DNA from: Schistocephalus solidus
Lineage: Eukaryota; Platyhelminthes; Cestoda; Diphyllobothriidea; Diphyllobothriidae
Direction: 5' to 3'
DNA: 64,000 bases
Assembly: GCA_017591395.1 (NCBI GenBank)
Contig: WEDG01000470.1
Coordinates: 62,001 to 126,000, forward strand
The notes under the pieces are model-generated. The model saw only the letters and a list, made by a program, of their open reading frames with translations, made no database searches and was not told the DNA's origin. Shown here one piece after another: positions 11,600-23,478 of the stretch (position 1 is its first letter; each line of letters begins with the position of its first letter). Made by a program: the position numbers and the translations under genes.

Positions 11600-11999
11600 G
11601 TAGGGATACGGAAATTGTTTGCCATATTTGTCTTTTTTGCGTCTGTTTAGGCATACGGTTGACTTCTTTGTTTTTCTTAAGAATTGGCACCGTTATTTCA
11701 GAGAAGCAGTGTACAAAGCGTAGCAAAAGCCAAACACAGGGAATGGGTAAAACAATGATCATCGTCAGTTACATCTGAGTGCTATACTGGCATTGTGGGC
11801 GATGGGAATAAGTTGAGCTTAATGGTCATCAATCCCATTCGATAATGTGGATTGCATTATGAGTGATTTATGATGACAAGCAACGAATCTACTAAATGCC
11901 ACTCTTTGCCGAAACACGAAGCAATTTTGGCATAACTAAACTCAAACTTTCACATTTTTGACAGTTCGACCGTCGATTTCGTTGAGGTCCACCGTATGC

Positions 12000-12750
12000 T
12001 CCACACCAGGTGGTGCAGGGACAGTGAATTGCACGTGAATTAGTTTAAAGTGATAGTAGCCTTGAGCTGCAGCTACCGCACTCTCTCCTCCTCCCCACCT
12101 GAGCCCGGTGTCAAGACAGAGCCAAGAAGACCGGAGATGGGAGAGGGCGCAAGAGGCTGGCGCGACCGGCACCGCCCCTGGGTGTACCACCCCACCTGAC
12201 TCGGATGCTACGGAGTGGGAGTGCCATAAGGGCCACATAAGGAAGAAGCCATTGCAGCCTTACTCTCAGTCCACTAGTCAGCCACTCCTAACAAAACACA
12301 CATTGGGCTGACAACGCGGTCCGACTTATCCCGTCAGTTGGCAACCTTCAAAGCCACGGCTTTTATTGCACAGTGATAGTTTCAAGCGCGTCAGATTGTT
12401 TAAAGTGAGTAAAATGCGCTGAGCTGTTGACCTCACTCTCTCCCTCACCCCCACAATCAGATCACCATCCGAGCCAGTCAGTTGCCTGATGTGGGAGTGG
12501 GCACATTGGCTGATGGGTTGGCGTACCCGTCTTCGCGTGCCACAGCACGACCTGGCTCCCATAACGCAAACACCAAGATTCACTTAATCAGGGGATATGG
12601 ATGAGCCATCGCCGTCTGACTCGCAGTCCACTGGTCACCCACTCGACACACACAGCACATACACTGGGCCGACAGCGTGGTTTGGTGTATACATCAGATT
12701 GACAGTCTTCCAAGCCACGGTTTCTAGGAAACCGTGATTTTATCAGGTAC
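12000..12750. repeat. Duplicated dispersed repeat, period about 362 bp
   Basis: Bases ~12230-12375 and ~12595-12740 are diverged direct copies. Both contain CAGTCCACT followed by GTCA and CCACTC, then a conserved word (TGGGCTGACA in the first, TGGGCCGACA in the second), and end in CAAGCCACGG or its variant CAAAGCCACGG. A third piece, with AAGGGCCACAT followed by CTCAGTCC and CTCAGCCACTCC, occurs at 35998-36095. The sequence abuts the 3' end of the non-LTR element and could be its 3' flank or an independent short element. Confidence 0.6.
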
Positions 12751-12826
12751 ATTATGATGATTGTGAGGGTGTTGCCTATGTTTAAGTGAAGATGGTTTGC
12801 GCTGATGTGGCTTAGCTTCCGGTGGT

Positions 12827-13640
12827 TTACCGCAGGTTGTCATGAAGGTGCATGTGTCCTAATAGGCCCATTGGGTGTGTAAATGTACGGGAGCAGTAAG
12901 GGCAGTGGAGGCGGGCGTGGCGACTGTATGTCGGAGCCCCAGGCACTGGTTCATCAGCCTCCGTGCGATAGATTTGCAGGTGACCGACCAGGCCGATGCG
13001 TGAGTTGAAGTTGTGGGCGCAGTGTACGCAGGAGAAATCGGTAGAGGCTGGGGGGATGTCACTCATGGTAGTGGGGGTAGCAGTGGCGGTAATAACGGCA
13101 GGTGCGGAGGGTGTGCATGATGTATCGGTGTTGTCGGCATTGTGGTGAGTTCCGCTGTCATGGATGCACATGCGACTGAATAGACCAATGCGATGAGTGA
13201 ATGCGCGAGGACAGTGAGGACAGTGGAGGCGACGATCTCTAATGTGTGTTGGTGCTCCAGGCACTGGTTCACCAGTCTCTGTACGATGGATTCGCAAGTG
13301 ACCGACCAGGCCGATGAGTGAGGTGAATGTGTGAATGCAATGAAGACAGGTTAGGAGAGAGTTCCCATGGCTGAAGGTGGTTGTAGTGAAGGCGACGGTG
13401 GTGGTGGTTGCGGTGGTGGGGGTAACAGGCACTGAATAGAGGGATGTGGTCTCTATGATGTTGGGAGTAATGGAATTGATGCCAGGAGTGAGGATGGGGG
13501 AGTCTGAAGGAGGGTTGGCAGAATTTGACGAAGAAGTTGGAATTGTCGGATTGTTGGTGCATTGCATCCTAAGATGTGCAACCAGGCCAATTCGCGTGCG
13601 GAAAATGCGTTGACAGAGCGGGCATGTTGGCAGGGCCTGG
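12827..13640 (-). pseudogene. C-terminal C2H2 zinc-finger array of the non-LTR element
   Basis: Five C2H2 units on the minus strand: CPLCQRIFRTRIGLVAHLR (13640-13570, just before the open frame), CLHCIHTFTSLIGLVGHL, CPHCPRAFTHRIGLFSRM, CVHCAHNFNSRIGLVGHL and CPYCSRTFTHPMGLLGHM. The fourth has Tyr in place of its final His. Fingers are separated by Thr/Pro/Ser-rich spacers, and two share the linker word EPVPGAPT. The main open frame runs 13567-12827. Such fingers follow the RT in these elements and probably bind nucleic acid. This is part of a decayed retrotransposon, not a host transcription factor. Confidence 0.8.
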
Positions 13641-13804
13641 GCATCGACGATGTTGGTCAGGGGCGCTGGTGAATTTAATGCCGCTCTTTTGGCCTTGGCG
13701 GCGGCGATCCGGTTGGTCCCATAGATTGCTAAACCAGTCTTCTTGGATCTTCTTCATGCCGGTCTATCCTGGGCGAGGTCATCTCAGGTCACCGGGTTGA
13801 ATTG

Positions 13805-14045
13805 CAGCTGCTTCAGAGATTTCCATTCTTTTCCGCGAGAAAGTTGCTGATGTCGGCGTCATTGTCGTCAAACCAGTTCTGGTGTTGACGGCGTGCGCAT
13901 CCGAGGACTTCAAGGGCGGTGGCCTGGATGACATTTCGCAGTTGACACCATCGTGTCTCCACGGTAGCATTACCATCTGAAGCATGCAGTTTCTCCAGTT
14001 TTTTGGTTATTTGGTTGCTGAAATCAAAACAGTGGGCAGGCAAAT
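13805..14045 (-). pseudogene. Linker between endonuclease and (lost) reverse transcriptase
   Basis: The minus-strand frame contains TRWCQLRNVIQATALEVLG, then ARRQHQNWFDDNDADI and SNFLAEKNGNL before a stop. It is the conserved linker that follows the endonuclease in this retrotransposon family. Everything that normally follows, including the whole RT with its Asp-Asp active site, is absent. The next recognisable bases belong to the post-RT region. Confidence 0.7.
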
Positions 14046-14108
14046 TAAATAAACAGTATTTAGTTTACCTGGCGGCCTCTTACCTTGGGGCCTTCATCGG
14101 GTTTGCAG

Positions 14109-14896
14109 TCAGAGCCTCATCTGGGAGATGACGAGGCGGTGATCTGTCCAACCATCGGCATCGCGGATCGCCTTGGTTACCAGCACGTCCTGTCGATCTC
14201 GCCTCCGGACGAGAACATAGTCCAGCAGATGCCAGCGCCGCGACCGAGGGTGCATCCACGTGGCCTTCTCCCACGTCGAAAGGCGGAAGAAGGTGTTGGT
14301 CAACAGGAGACGTTGTTCCACACACGTGCGCAGAAGAAGGAGGTCGTTATCGTTACATCTACCGAGACCGTGGGGACCCAGCACTCCTGCCAGGCAGCGT
14401 GGTCCGTCCCGACGCGGGCGTTGAAGTCACCAAGGACAATTAACTTGTCCACATTCGAAACAGTCAGCAGCAAGGCATGCAGGTCCTCGTAGAATTTGTC
14501 CTTCGCATCATCAGAGCTTGTCATTGGGGGAACGTAGGCGCTTATGATTGTGGCGAACTGGTCTCCCCGAAGGGGCAGGCGGAGGCTCATCAGGCGATCA
14601 TTGATACCCTGCGGCAGACAGGGCAGACGTCCCACGATGTCGTTCAGGATGGCAAAGGCAACACCAGCGTCGCATCGCTCTGCCCTTGGCTGGCCGCTCC
14701 AGAAGAAAGTGTAGCCGGCACCCACCTCCTTCAGCTGACCCTGCTCAGAGAATCGGGTCTCACTGAGAGCAGAAATGTCCACCTTGTAGCACGCTAGTTG
14801 CCGAGCAACGAGCGCCGTCCTCCATTCCGGCCGGTTGCTCCTAGGATTGTCTAAAAGGGAACGAACATTCCAGGCTACTAGTCTGAGTGGACTCAC
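14109..14896 (-). pseudogene. APE-type endonuclease domain of the non-LTR element, frameshifted
   Basis: The minus-strand frame begins [15 protein letters not shown] (Asn motif), then [10 protein letters not shown] (catalytic Glu), [20 protein letters not shown] (D-x-N motif), [13 protein letters not shown] and [10 protein letters not shown] (D-H motif, Thr in place of the usual Ser). The frame shifts by one base near 14386, where a short G run on the coding strand lacks one base: the first part runs to AAWQ and the second resumes [11 protein letters not shown]. All catalytic motifs are otherwise present in order. The function known for the family is target-site nicking. This copy is not intact. 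Confidence 0.85.
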
Positions 14897-17800
14897 CCGA
14901 GCAGCCTGGGGGGTATGGCGAAGGGGATTGGAATGAGGGTATTATTGTTTGTTTGAGTTTAACGACCGCGTATTTTGCGATCTGCGAGATGCGGCCGACT
15001 GCAGGAGACGTGACAAACAGCATTTGTTTAGGGTAACTTTTCTAGCCGCTCCCTCCTCGAGGAGGAAAGCAGTGCTGTCCCTAAATGGGGCTGCTCGGAC
15101 ATCCCAGACGGCTGCCGAAATCCACTATGGGTCACGGTTTTGCTTTAGTGGGAGAACGACTCGAGTTAGCCTAGGCCGCCTACGGGGTTGCTGTCGCCCC
15201 CACCGTAGGACTTTTTGAGAGGGTGGGGTGGGAAGTTCGGAAGCAGACATACGAGGTGTGGAGGCACACACAACACCGGAGACCCTCACCTGGTTTAGCC
15301 AGCCGGTCGTGACGGTTGCCCGGGGTGTGGCCGCTGGGAAGAACCCAACTTCGAGGAGCCACATGTGAGAGTTGAGCACCAGTTAGAGGCGGGCACAGGA
15401 GCATTCACCACCTGTACGAGACAAATGGAGCGACCAAATGCTATCTGTGTGGTGCCAGCCCTAACTGGTACCCCTATACCCCTCACATTTTTAACGACCT
15501 ATTAAACAACATCCCGCTTCAATAAAACACTTAGGTTTACAATTTTGTGAATTAATTTTTGCTATATCAGTAAAACTTTGCGCATTTTCAAAAGGTACGA
15601 TGAGGTGGCTGAATGCAGTCGTTCATTTGAGAAGTAAGAAGGGCCCGTTAGAACACTTTGATTGTTTTAGAGACCTTGGTCAGCTCATCAGTGTCAAAGC
15701 CTCAGATGCACTTAATCGAGTAGAAATGGAGGTGGCGTGTCATGCCATTCTTGTCGGCCGCGTATTGATCGATTTTTTCCGTGCGCTGCCTCGGCCTATT
15801 GGAGGGCATTTTGGCTGCGTGCGTTGTGAGTCACCATCGCAGTGCAGAAGGTGGAGGGTTAACTGAGTCTCCGCCAACGTTTTTTTGGTCCAGTGGTTCT
15901 GTCGAGTAAGTTCATCATCGGCCGTCTGCGCGGCTTTCCTAAGCTCTGTGTCATCGTCTTGTTCTGAGCTGTTTGTACGTAATGACGAAAAATTGAAGGG
16001 AACTGCAGGCATATCAAGGTGGCTGCTGTTATGATAGTTTGCATCTGAACACCATACCGCAACTGTAAACAGTTTCATCTTTGAGTTGCCCGACCTAAGA
16101 TGGTAGCTTTCTGAAGATCGAAAACATTGCTTCTTTCTCCAACGCGCGTTGCCAGTTAGAGTTTGTATCTAGCCTCCGAGTTACTGACATGCGCTCATGA
16201 AGACGAGTCTGCGATTGCCACCAGTCCACATCATTACAACTTATGTGGCAAGATTCACAAAGTTGAGAGATGCGGGCTGATAAGTTGGAATATAAGAATG
16301 AAACCAGAGCAGGCTTATTTAAATGTTGACATTGCAGTGAGCTCGTTCGGCACCCATTGGCAAAGCATTGATTACATTTAATCGTTCATGTTCTCCGCGA
16401 ATCTGAATTCAGTCACTCTCTTTTTTCTACTTGGCTAACTTCTATGTAATACCTCCAGAAGACAAATGCAATCCCAACTAAAAATTGAGGACAGATAATC
16501 TTCCATTATGTAGCTGCATCCTTTCATCTCAACAAACGCTACAATTGTTTTTCTTTTCATTCGTATTTTGAAATCTTGTCAGGCAGCTCACCTCCTTGCA
16601 GACTGATGCTGCGATTACACACTCACACGTTGGCGACAAATACACATACACCCGTGCGATAATGGTATGGTCACTTGAAGGGGCGCTATTTTACTCCTGC
16701 GTCAGTTAACTATCAATTCGTATTTCGTCTTCCTTTTGACTTTTGCGTAGATAAGCAGACGGACTACGCGCCAGTCAGCGCGTCAGATTTTCAAGGCATG
16801 GAAATTCAGGGAGTTAATATTATACATATGTGATGTACTGTCGATGCCTAAAGGGCCCTAGGTAGAAAAATTGAGGGGTGTAAGACGGTCGGTGATATGT
16901 GACTACCTACACGCTCGATGTGGTAGGAGAAGCAGACGACGGAACTCATGGGTTAAGTCCCACTTTACACTGATTGTCTCTGACGTTGGCATTATTACAC
17001 AGCTGCATCCCAAAATGGGTCCGAAAGCTTTGTAGACCGTGCGAAAAGTGGATCATCACTTGCTCTTATATTCTTTTGTTAAAAATTCTTCAATGCCGGT
17101 TGTTATGAGTCCACCCTGCAAAAAAAAATTGAAATTTGCAGTTGTTATTAGGGAACAAGCACAATTAAATAAATAAACAATTATTCCCAGCGCTCGTTGT
17201 ATATACATCAAATGTGGCGCATCTAGCCTTAAGGAACATCCGTGATTAGCCAGCAATGGAGAGCCAGAGAGGGAGGTATATATAGGTTTTATTTTGATAG
17301 TAGTATTTCAATATTTTAACCAAAAGATGGGTAGGCAAAAGAGATTATACCTAACGATTACAAACGATACATTGTGACTGAAAGCTGCAGGCCTCGGCTT
17401 CATGAATGGGTGTCTGTGAATGAGTAACAAAATTCGCGCCAGCTTTTTCCCTTTAAAACTGTGCTGGTTTCGGACGTAAATGACCCCATTATTGTATTTC
17501 AAATAATTAAGGAGTGCTAAATATCAGAATCTTACGAACAATATAGATTAGATCGTGTAAATGTCAAAAAACCGCATTTTAATGAACGAGAAAACATGAT
17601 GGCTCAATATCAAAAGTCTCGATAGTCTTGGAGAGCAGGATAAACCAAAGCTAGATACTTACGTTAATCCTCAACCTCGAACGACCTGATTTGCTGTCCT
17701 GATGGGCTAAAGGAATGGCACACTAGCCCATGGCACAGACATTTTTGGGCTGCAGGAGCATTGTGTGCGTCCTTAGCTATTACCCTCTATGCAACTGGCA

Positions 17801-18046
17801 CGCCTATAAGGGGGTTGTAAAATGCCCGTCAGCCACAAACCCAATTCTTTGCCCTGGTTAAATCTGATTTACTCAGTAAAAGATGATAATTATGAGGTCT
17901 GTATGACTTGGACAGACAGCCAGCGCTCTAGGCACTTGAAGTACGAGAGCCCATTGTGAGCCGTGAGTTGTATCACACATGGGTTATGTTACCCGCACAG
18001 CCTACTTCAAAGTCGGGAATCCCTAATTATGATGTAGCTAGCAGAA

Positions 18047-18393
18047 TGGCTAAGCAGGATTTCCTAAGCAATCCATCTTGAATTGAACAGATGACTTCCA
18101 GGTGCATTTAATTAACAGGGGTTTTAGTAGATTTGAATAACTCACTTGATCCAGTGGCAAAAAAAACCCGGCGTCCTTGGTGGGATCTGAACCTACCGCA
18201 ATAATGGAAAGGCTTCCGTACAGGCAACGCTCCGACAACCTGAGCCAAGAGGCCTCACTGGGAGCCGTGAATTTTTCACAATTGGGTCACATGTATTATT
18301 CAAATCTGCTAAACATCCTGTTTAGAATTTGCGCTTGTTGGTGGTCATCTGTTGGCAGACGATTGATAGCTTAGGAAATCCTGTTTAAGCAGT
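18047..18393. mobile_element. Fold-back element with tRNA-like core
   Basis: The left arm (~18047-18145) and right arm (~18285-18393) are inverted copies. GCTAAGCAGGATTTCCTAAG on the left matches the complement of CTTAGGAAATCCTGTTTAAG on the right, and TAGTAGATTTGAATAA matches the complement of TTATTCAAATCTGCTA. Identity is about 70-75% by eye over roughly 100 bases. Between them (~18170-18255, minus strand) is a tRNA-like segment with A-box-like TTGGCTCAGGTTGTCGGAGC and B-box-like GGTTCAGATCCC. The spacing suggests a type II (long variable arm) tRNA ancestor. The sequence is unrelated to the 31.7-kb element but has the same design. Confidence 0.6.
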
Positions 18394-20364
18394 CAGTGTT
18401 TTGTATCACAATTGGTGGATCCCATAGGTTTTAAGTAGTCTGTCCGGCCAACTTTACCCAAGCGTGAACAAACAAATGCCTCTAATGAGGCCTCGTGGCT
18501 CTTGCGAGCAGAGCATTCGCTGTACAAATACCTGTAGCTCCGCTCAGTAGGCATGAATACGTCTAACCTAGAGAAACGGCAAAAAAGTGAGATAAATGCA
18601 AAACAATCCAGTTTCGCTATAATCAGATTGATGAGGTGGTCAATGTACCCTAAAGACACTGGTTAACCTCACTACCAGCTGAAACCGAATTATCGGCAGT
18701 TACGAGACAGGAACACTCGCTGGACCCTGCATTATTCTCCCTTAAACAAGAGTGTATTCTATTAAAGAGGAAAGGTGACACAGAGACACAAGAGCTCAAT
18801 GCTAACCTTTTATATTCTGAGTTTTTTACGCTAATCCAAAATTGTGCAAACTAAGTGCACTAAATTGAAGAAGAACACTAATTTGGTCAAGCTCAAACTT
18901 AAAAATTTCCAACAGTATGTGCCCGATTGTAGGTTAGTTTTGGTCCAGCTAGTAATTAGAGACCTAAATTTCCCTGCTATTCCATCCTTGAATCACGCAT
19001 AACAGAATATTTAGACTCCCCTTTAAAGATAGGAAATATCAAAAATTAAAACATAAACAGCGATTCCAAGGAATGTTCCTTTTCATGGTTGCTAGGCAAT
19101 TCTTATAACCTGCTTCGAAAACTTTAAAAAAACAGTACCTTTAACTTGTTTATCGCTGCAACACTCGGGTATCCTGGCTCATGAATTGTTAGCGATTTGT
19201 AGATAACTAACTTTGAATTACATTTGTGCCTGCTTTTTAGTTTATTTAATGAGTACTGGCCTTCTTTCCTTCAAAAAATCAAACCCCTCTAATGAAGAAG
19301 GGCTTTGTATGCAATATTGTTTTAAAATTAACCTACCTGAGGCCTGGGTACTGCAGTTATTTATACTCTTCCTACGTATGTCGTTATTGTAATATATTTT
19401 CGGCACCCGATACATTTACAGAGAAGGATGAAATTTACTGGTTTATCTAGAAAACCTGGGTGTAATAAAATAAGGCAACCACATTGCATTTTCTAATTTA
19501 CTGAATGCTCGGTAAGCCAGTGGCCCGCAATACTGATAAGGTTTTGTGTTTACACATGCTTCAAACTAGCTTTCGAGGAAAGTACAATACCACTGGCTGA
19601 CCGACGAAATGAACTACTTATTTGACGGAACGCATGTGCCTTAAATTTTCAAAAAATTGCGCAAGGTCTGTTTAACATTTGAAATACTGACTTTATTCTC
19701 AAATATTAAAACGTACCATTAACCGAGCGATATTTGTAACGCAAAAATATATTGTAGGTCACTCAACTTTTAAACCAAATCCACAAATAAATCTGCTAAT
19801 GGTTAAGCTATAGTCCCCGATTTAACATCTCGGAATTATCAAAAAAATATTGTTCACAAGCTTTGACTTTTGAATTTGGCTACCAATCTCATGGAAGTAA
19901 GAGTTCTTTGTTCGCTAAGAGGTTGAAAGCCTGGCAGATCTTCTGCTCCATTGGGCCTGTTTCCTATATCATGGAGGCCGTTTTGTATGACATGCTCTCA
20001 CCTTTTCGATGTCTACATGACAAACATATTTAAGCCCGCCACCATTGTGCCTAAAAAACTGAACTTTGCACGTGACACTCCAGTAGGTGGAGTTGCTACA
20101 CCTCCTAAAAATATTGGCAAACGTTCAAGCGCCGTCGTTTTTCTGCATCCTCTGACAAACGTTAAAATGGATTTCCAAAATAAACAACTGAGTGCGAAAA
20201 TAACTATGAAACATATGTAAGCTCACAAACCGTGTAAACGAGGAGAAATGTAGGAGGGATGAAAAACACCAAAGCAAACGGCAAAATATACTACGTTATA
20301 AGAGTCAAAATGTGGATTCGATTATATTTTTTGACGAAATAATTTATTTCTGCATTTATTTCAG

Positions 20365-20662
20365 GTCTCTCCAAGTCAAATGAAAGATGCAAACGCTAAA
20401 TGGGCTTTTGTTGTCGTCTCCTGGTCAGATTTCAGTGGACTGGAAGTCTCTTTAAATAAAGAACTGATGGCAATCGGAAACCGAACGTTAGAGCGTGAAC
20501 GGGAGGTATCTAAGACGCCAGATTTGCTCACCGAGGGACTTTTTATTGGTGGCCTACTGGCCCCTGACCGCTGGTCAGGAAACGCAGGTGAAGTGCTGAT
20601 AGACGAATTTCACTTCATTCCAGCTGACAGGTCTCGGCTGGATTCAATCGAACAAGATATCG
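20365..20662 (+). CDS. Gene 1 exon 6: LamG-like domain 2 (second half)
   Basis: The acceptor is TTATTTCAG|GTCTCT in phase 0 and the donor is ATATCG|GTGAGT, phase 1. The protein reads KWAFVVVSWSDFSGLEVSLN, then GLFIGGLLAPDR and GEVLIDEFHFIPADRSRLD. These fit the WxxVxxxWS ... GLxVxxN ... GxxxGxxxxxxxxxxxxxxxDExHF(I/Y) pattern of the closing half of a LamG_3/ConA-like domain begun in exon 5. The whole domain spans about 175 residues across an 8.8-kb intron. Confidence 0.85.
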
Positions 20663-23366
20663 GTGAGTTAAAGTAATGACCCCCACTTGAAGCCCGTCAC
20701 CTGCTTTTGATTATGGTCTTTTTATTCTGCTCATTTGAACGACCAGTTTACAAGAACTCCACAGCAATCCTCTCAATGGCCTTCGTGAGATTCTAGCGCA
20801 AAACAGCAAGCCTTGGATTTTTGTACAATATAATTCTAAAAACCTGAGTTATGAGACCCCAAGGTCCATATAGGCATTTATGGGTTGTGGTTAAAAACTG
20901 ATTTGATGCAATATGCTTGCATTCGTTTAGATAGATAACATGCATCATACTGTGTTATTACAACTTACCTATCCTATGTGGAGCAATCGACCCTAAAATA
21001 GATATCAAACCTGTATTGTCTACAATAATCCACAACTAGGTTGTTATAAAGACTCCCTTCCTAAAAACCCATGTCGAAGTGCTTATTTTATTTAGATTAA
21101 TTATTTTTGCATAAAAACTTGTATACTCTTAGCAATTTATCTTAACATACATTTCTCTAAATAAGACAGGGACAATGGATTAATTACTTTCGGCTTATTT
21201 AACGTTTTTGGCCAGTAATAATGGAACACCAGACTGTAAGCTGCGATCAGAATCCGAGTCGTTACTAGAATCCATGTGTTCAACGCGTTTGTTGCCAGGA
21301 AGAAGTACGTATGAACAGGATGCCTGATTGAATATCCACTTTCGTTGTCCCTAAAGATATTTTTCGGCATAAGAAAGCGCTAGGAATTGTCCTAATTTTA
21401 AAGACCACTGGCAGCTGAGCGAAGCGGAGTTTTCAAGTTTTCCTCTCTATCGGCCCTGGTGTGATGTCCGATAACGTCGCCAGCGCCATCAGTTCATGAT
21501 CGTGTCATTTGATGCTTGACGTGCATACATAGGATGCTGGTTGAACTACTCGTCCAAAAACATATTTTCTTTTTGTCAAGTGGTAGACATAAAGTTGCAC
21601 CTACCGGTTCTTTCAATGTAGGAGTTCCGTTGACTTATAGGACCTGCTTCGATTAAGATCTCCGTCACAGCCAACGGATACCTAGATTGCAGACAACTGC
21701 TATCTGCTTGGAATATACATTTCTAAGCTTAAATAAATACCTTCAAGCCTATTATAGTCTTCAGAACCTTGCTATACCGCAGATCTTTCGTGTGATACTT
21801 CAATTCTGAAGAACCATGGTCCGCACCTTTCCTTCTCAAACTCGTGTCTAAACCGTTTGTTTTCAAATATAATGTTTGCGAGTATAATCAATATTCAGTG
21901 TGTGCAGTCAAGTTTAGTACTCAAGATTCGGCAGAAAAGATAGCTGATGTATTCGTTTGGCGGCTCTGTTTTTAAACAGAAAAGCTCAAATCAAAATGAT
22001 CATTTTTAATTTTTTTAGAAAAATTCAACAAAGACGAGCTTTTCTAACCTTTATTTCGGTACCCTATCAGATGTACCCATTTTTTAAATCCGAATTATAT
22101 CCATTTTTATCTTTTTCAGTTCAAGTCATAAGTTTGGCCATACTTAGGATTTCTTTAATCAGCATAGTTAAGCAGCAGTACTCTGCAACCGAAGGAAGCA
22201 TAGCTACCATATGCTCTTTGACTGGACATGGTGACTTTGTGTTTATTTCATTGACCTATTTGACTATTTGAATGCAAAAAAGTCCAATGAACTAATCGGC
22301 GTAGTCCGCGCAGGATGATTGCTACTTCAGCGTAGTCCTCGTTATGCTATATCTGATGGGCATAAGTCTATAAGTATGTAGTAAGCTTAGAGGGTATGAA
22401 ATTAGCTAACGGATAATCCAATCAGATCTCGCAGCCGACCTTGAGTTTAAGTGGAACGGTCTTTTGAGGGACTGTGAGTAAGGTTTCGGGGCTACTTACT
22501 TCTATGAACTTTGACTTCACTCTCACGCCTGTGTGATCCGAGGCTTCAACGTTGGTTTTGTGAAATGTTGGTGCGTGTGACTTAGGGCTGGGCAATTTGT
22601 GAGGCACGCGCAAACGCGCTCTTAAGCCCTGTCAAACACTGCACGCAGATGACCTACCGACTGAGAAAGGGGATTGGTGTCGAACCTTAACGAACTGCTA
22701 CTAATGTTCCGTCAGTTATTAACTGACACAAGATTATTGTAAGCTTTATCGAATGTTCTACTGCAACTGTAATTGTAATTGTATAATTGTAATTGTATAA
22801 TTGCATATTGTATAATTTGGCAGAGAAGGTTTTCTACCAATCTGGAGCTCGAAAGGTAGCTCATTATTTTGTTCGCAAACCCGGAGGCATTTTAACTGCT
22901 CGAGACTTTCTTTGGTGCAATAATAGAGATAAAACGACCTACCTTCAGAGATTTACACGAAAATATGTGCACACAAATAAAAACCACAAAATTTCTCCTT
23001 TCCTTGTGTGGCATTAAATTATATTCGGTCATGTATTTAGGTATGATCAAAGACCCCAGATCTTGAAAATACAAATATTCTCTTCACAGATTGTTTTATA
23101 GTCTGTCACTTTATTGTTCCCCTTTTTATTACATCAACACTCTAGTAAATTTATAAATCTGCAGTGCGGTGGAATTAATAATGGTTCGAATTCTCACTTT
23201 TTTCACTTGACTGTGTTTTCCTAAACCTTGTTGTGACAGACAGGTGTGTCCAATGTTGGAAGCGTTCAACGTTGCAACTTCCTCCTCAATATGTTTATTC
23301 ATTCTTAACTCTAAGGTTTTGAACAAAATACGTTATGAAGAATGATATTTTCCTTTTGTTCAATAG
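20663..23366 (+). other. Gene 1 intron 6
   Basis: AT-rich intron of 2.7 kb. The only structure seen is a short tandem TTGTAATTGTA/TATAATTG repeat at 22765-22820. The ORF at 21957-22271 is hydrophobic but has no supporting splice logic, so I treat it as chance. Confidence 0.55.
22765..22820 (+). repeat. Short AT-rich tandem repeat
   Basis: Several imperfect copies of TAATTGTAATTGTAT and TATAATTG occur in a row. It is a simple-sequence tract inside gene 1 intron 6 with no coding content. Confidence 0.7.
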
Positions 23367-23478
23367 GCTTTGACCCGGAGAACGCCAAAATTCCAATGTG
23401 CAACATTGACACATGCCTTGTAGATTTGACCTGCCGTGACCATTCAGAAAGAAAAACTCTTTCAAGCAAGTCACGACT
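23367..23478 (+). CDS. Gene 1 exon 7: Cys-rich connector
   Basis: The acceptor is TTGTTCAATAG|GCTTTG, phase 1 from exon 6. The donor is CGACT|GTAAGT, a near-consensus site, phase 2. It encodes about 38 residues with IPMCNIDTCLVDLTCRDHSE. The cysteines lead into the Cys-rich start of exon 8, suggesting a single small disulphide-bonded module spread over both exons. I do not recognise the family. Confidence 0.75.

Larger units (their letters stand above)
12827..15490 (-). mobile_element. Non-LTR retrotransposon, internally deleted (RT missing)
   Basis: On the minus strand from 15490: a 5' region without an ORF, an APE-type endonuclease (14896-14109), a short linker, then a C-terminal C2H2 zinc-finger array ending at 12827. 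In flatworm elements of this kind a reverse transcriptase of several hundred residues lies between endonuclease and fingers. Here the linker ending LAEKNGNL (near 13813) runs within a few bases into sequence reading LKQLQFNPVT and AIYGTNRIAAAKAKR, which I recognise as lying just after the RT. The copy also has a frame break in the endonuclease and stops near the deletion. It is dead on its own and sits antisense inside intron 5. The 5' limit is approximate. Confidence 0.8.
11600..20364 (+). other. Gene 1 intron 5, transposon-rich
   Basis: Intron of 8.8 kb holding a tandemly duplicated repeat (12.0-12.75 kb), the internally deleted non-LTR element (12.8-15.5 kb) and a tRNA-cored fold-back element (18.05-18.39 kb). 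The stretch 15.5-16.4 kb has scattered open frames on both strands that I cannot identify. From 18.4 to 20.36 kb I see nothing beyond AT-rich sequence. Confidence 0.6.

Noticed and set aside
11223..11762. Minus-strand ORF of 179 residues
   Set aside because: It is the antisense shadow of gene 1 exon 5, whose + strand frame has LamG motifs and matching splice sites.
15600..16080. Opposed ORFs of 88 and 112 residues next to the retrotransposon
   Set aside because: No motif on either strand; could be part of an unknown repeat, but nothing supports a gene call.
21957..22271. Hydrophobic ORF of 104 residues, possible membrane protein
   Set aside because: Phe/Ile/Ser-rich translation typical of AT-rich introns; no splice sites in phase with neighbouring exons.
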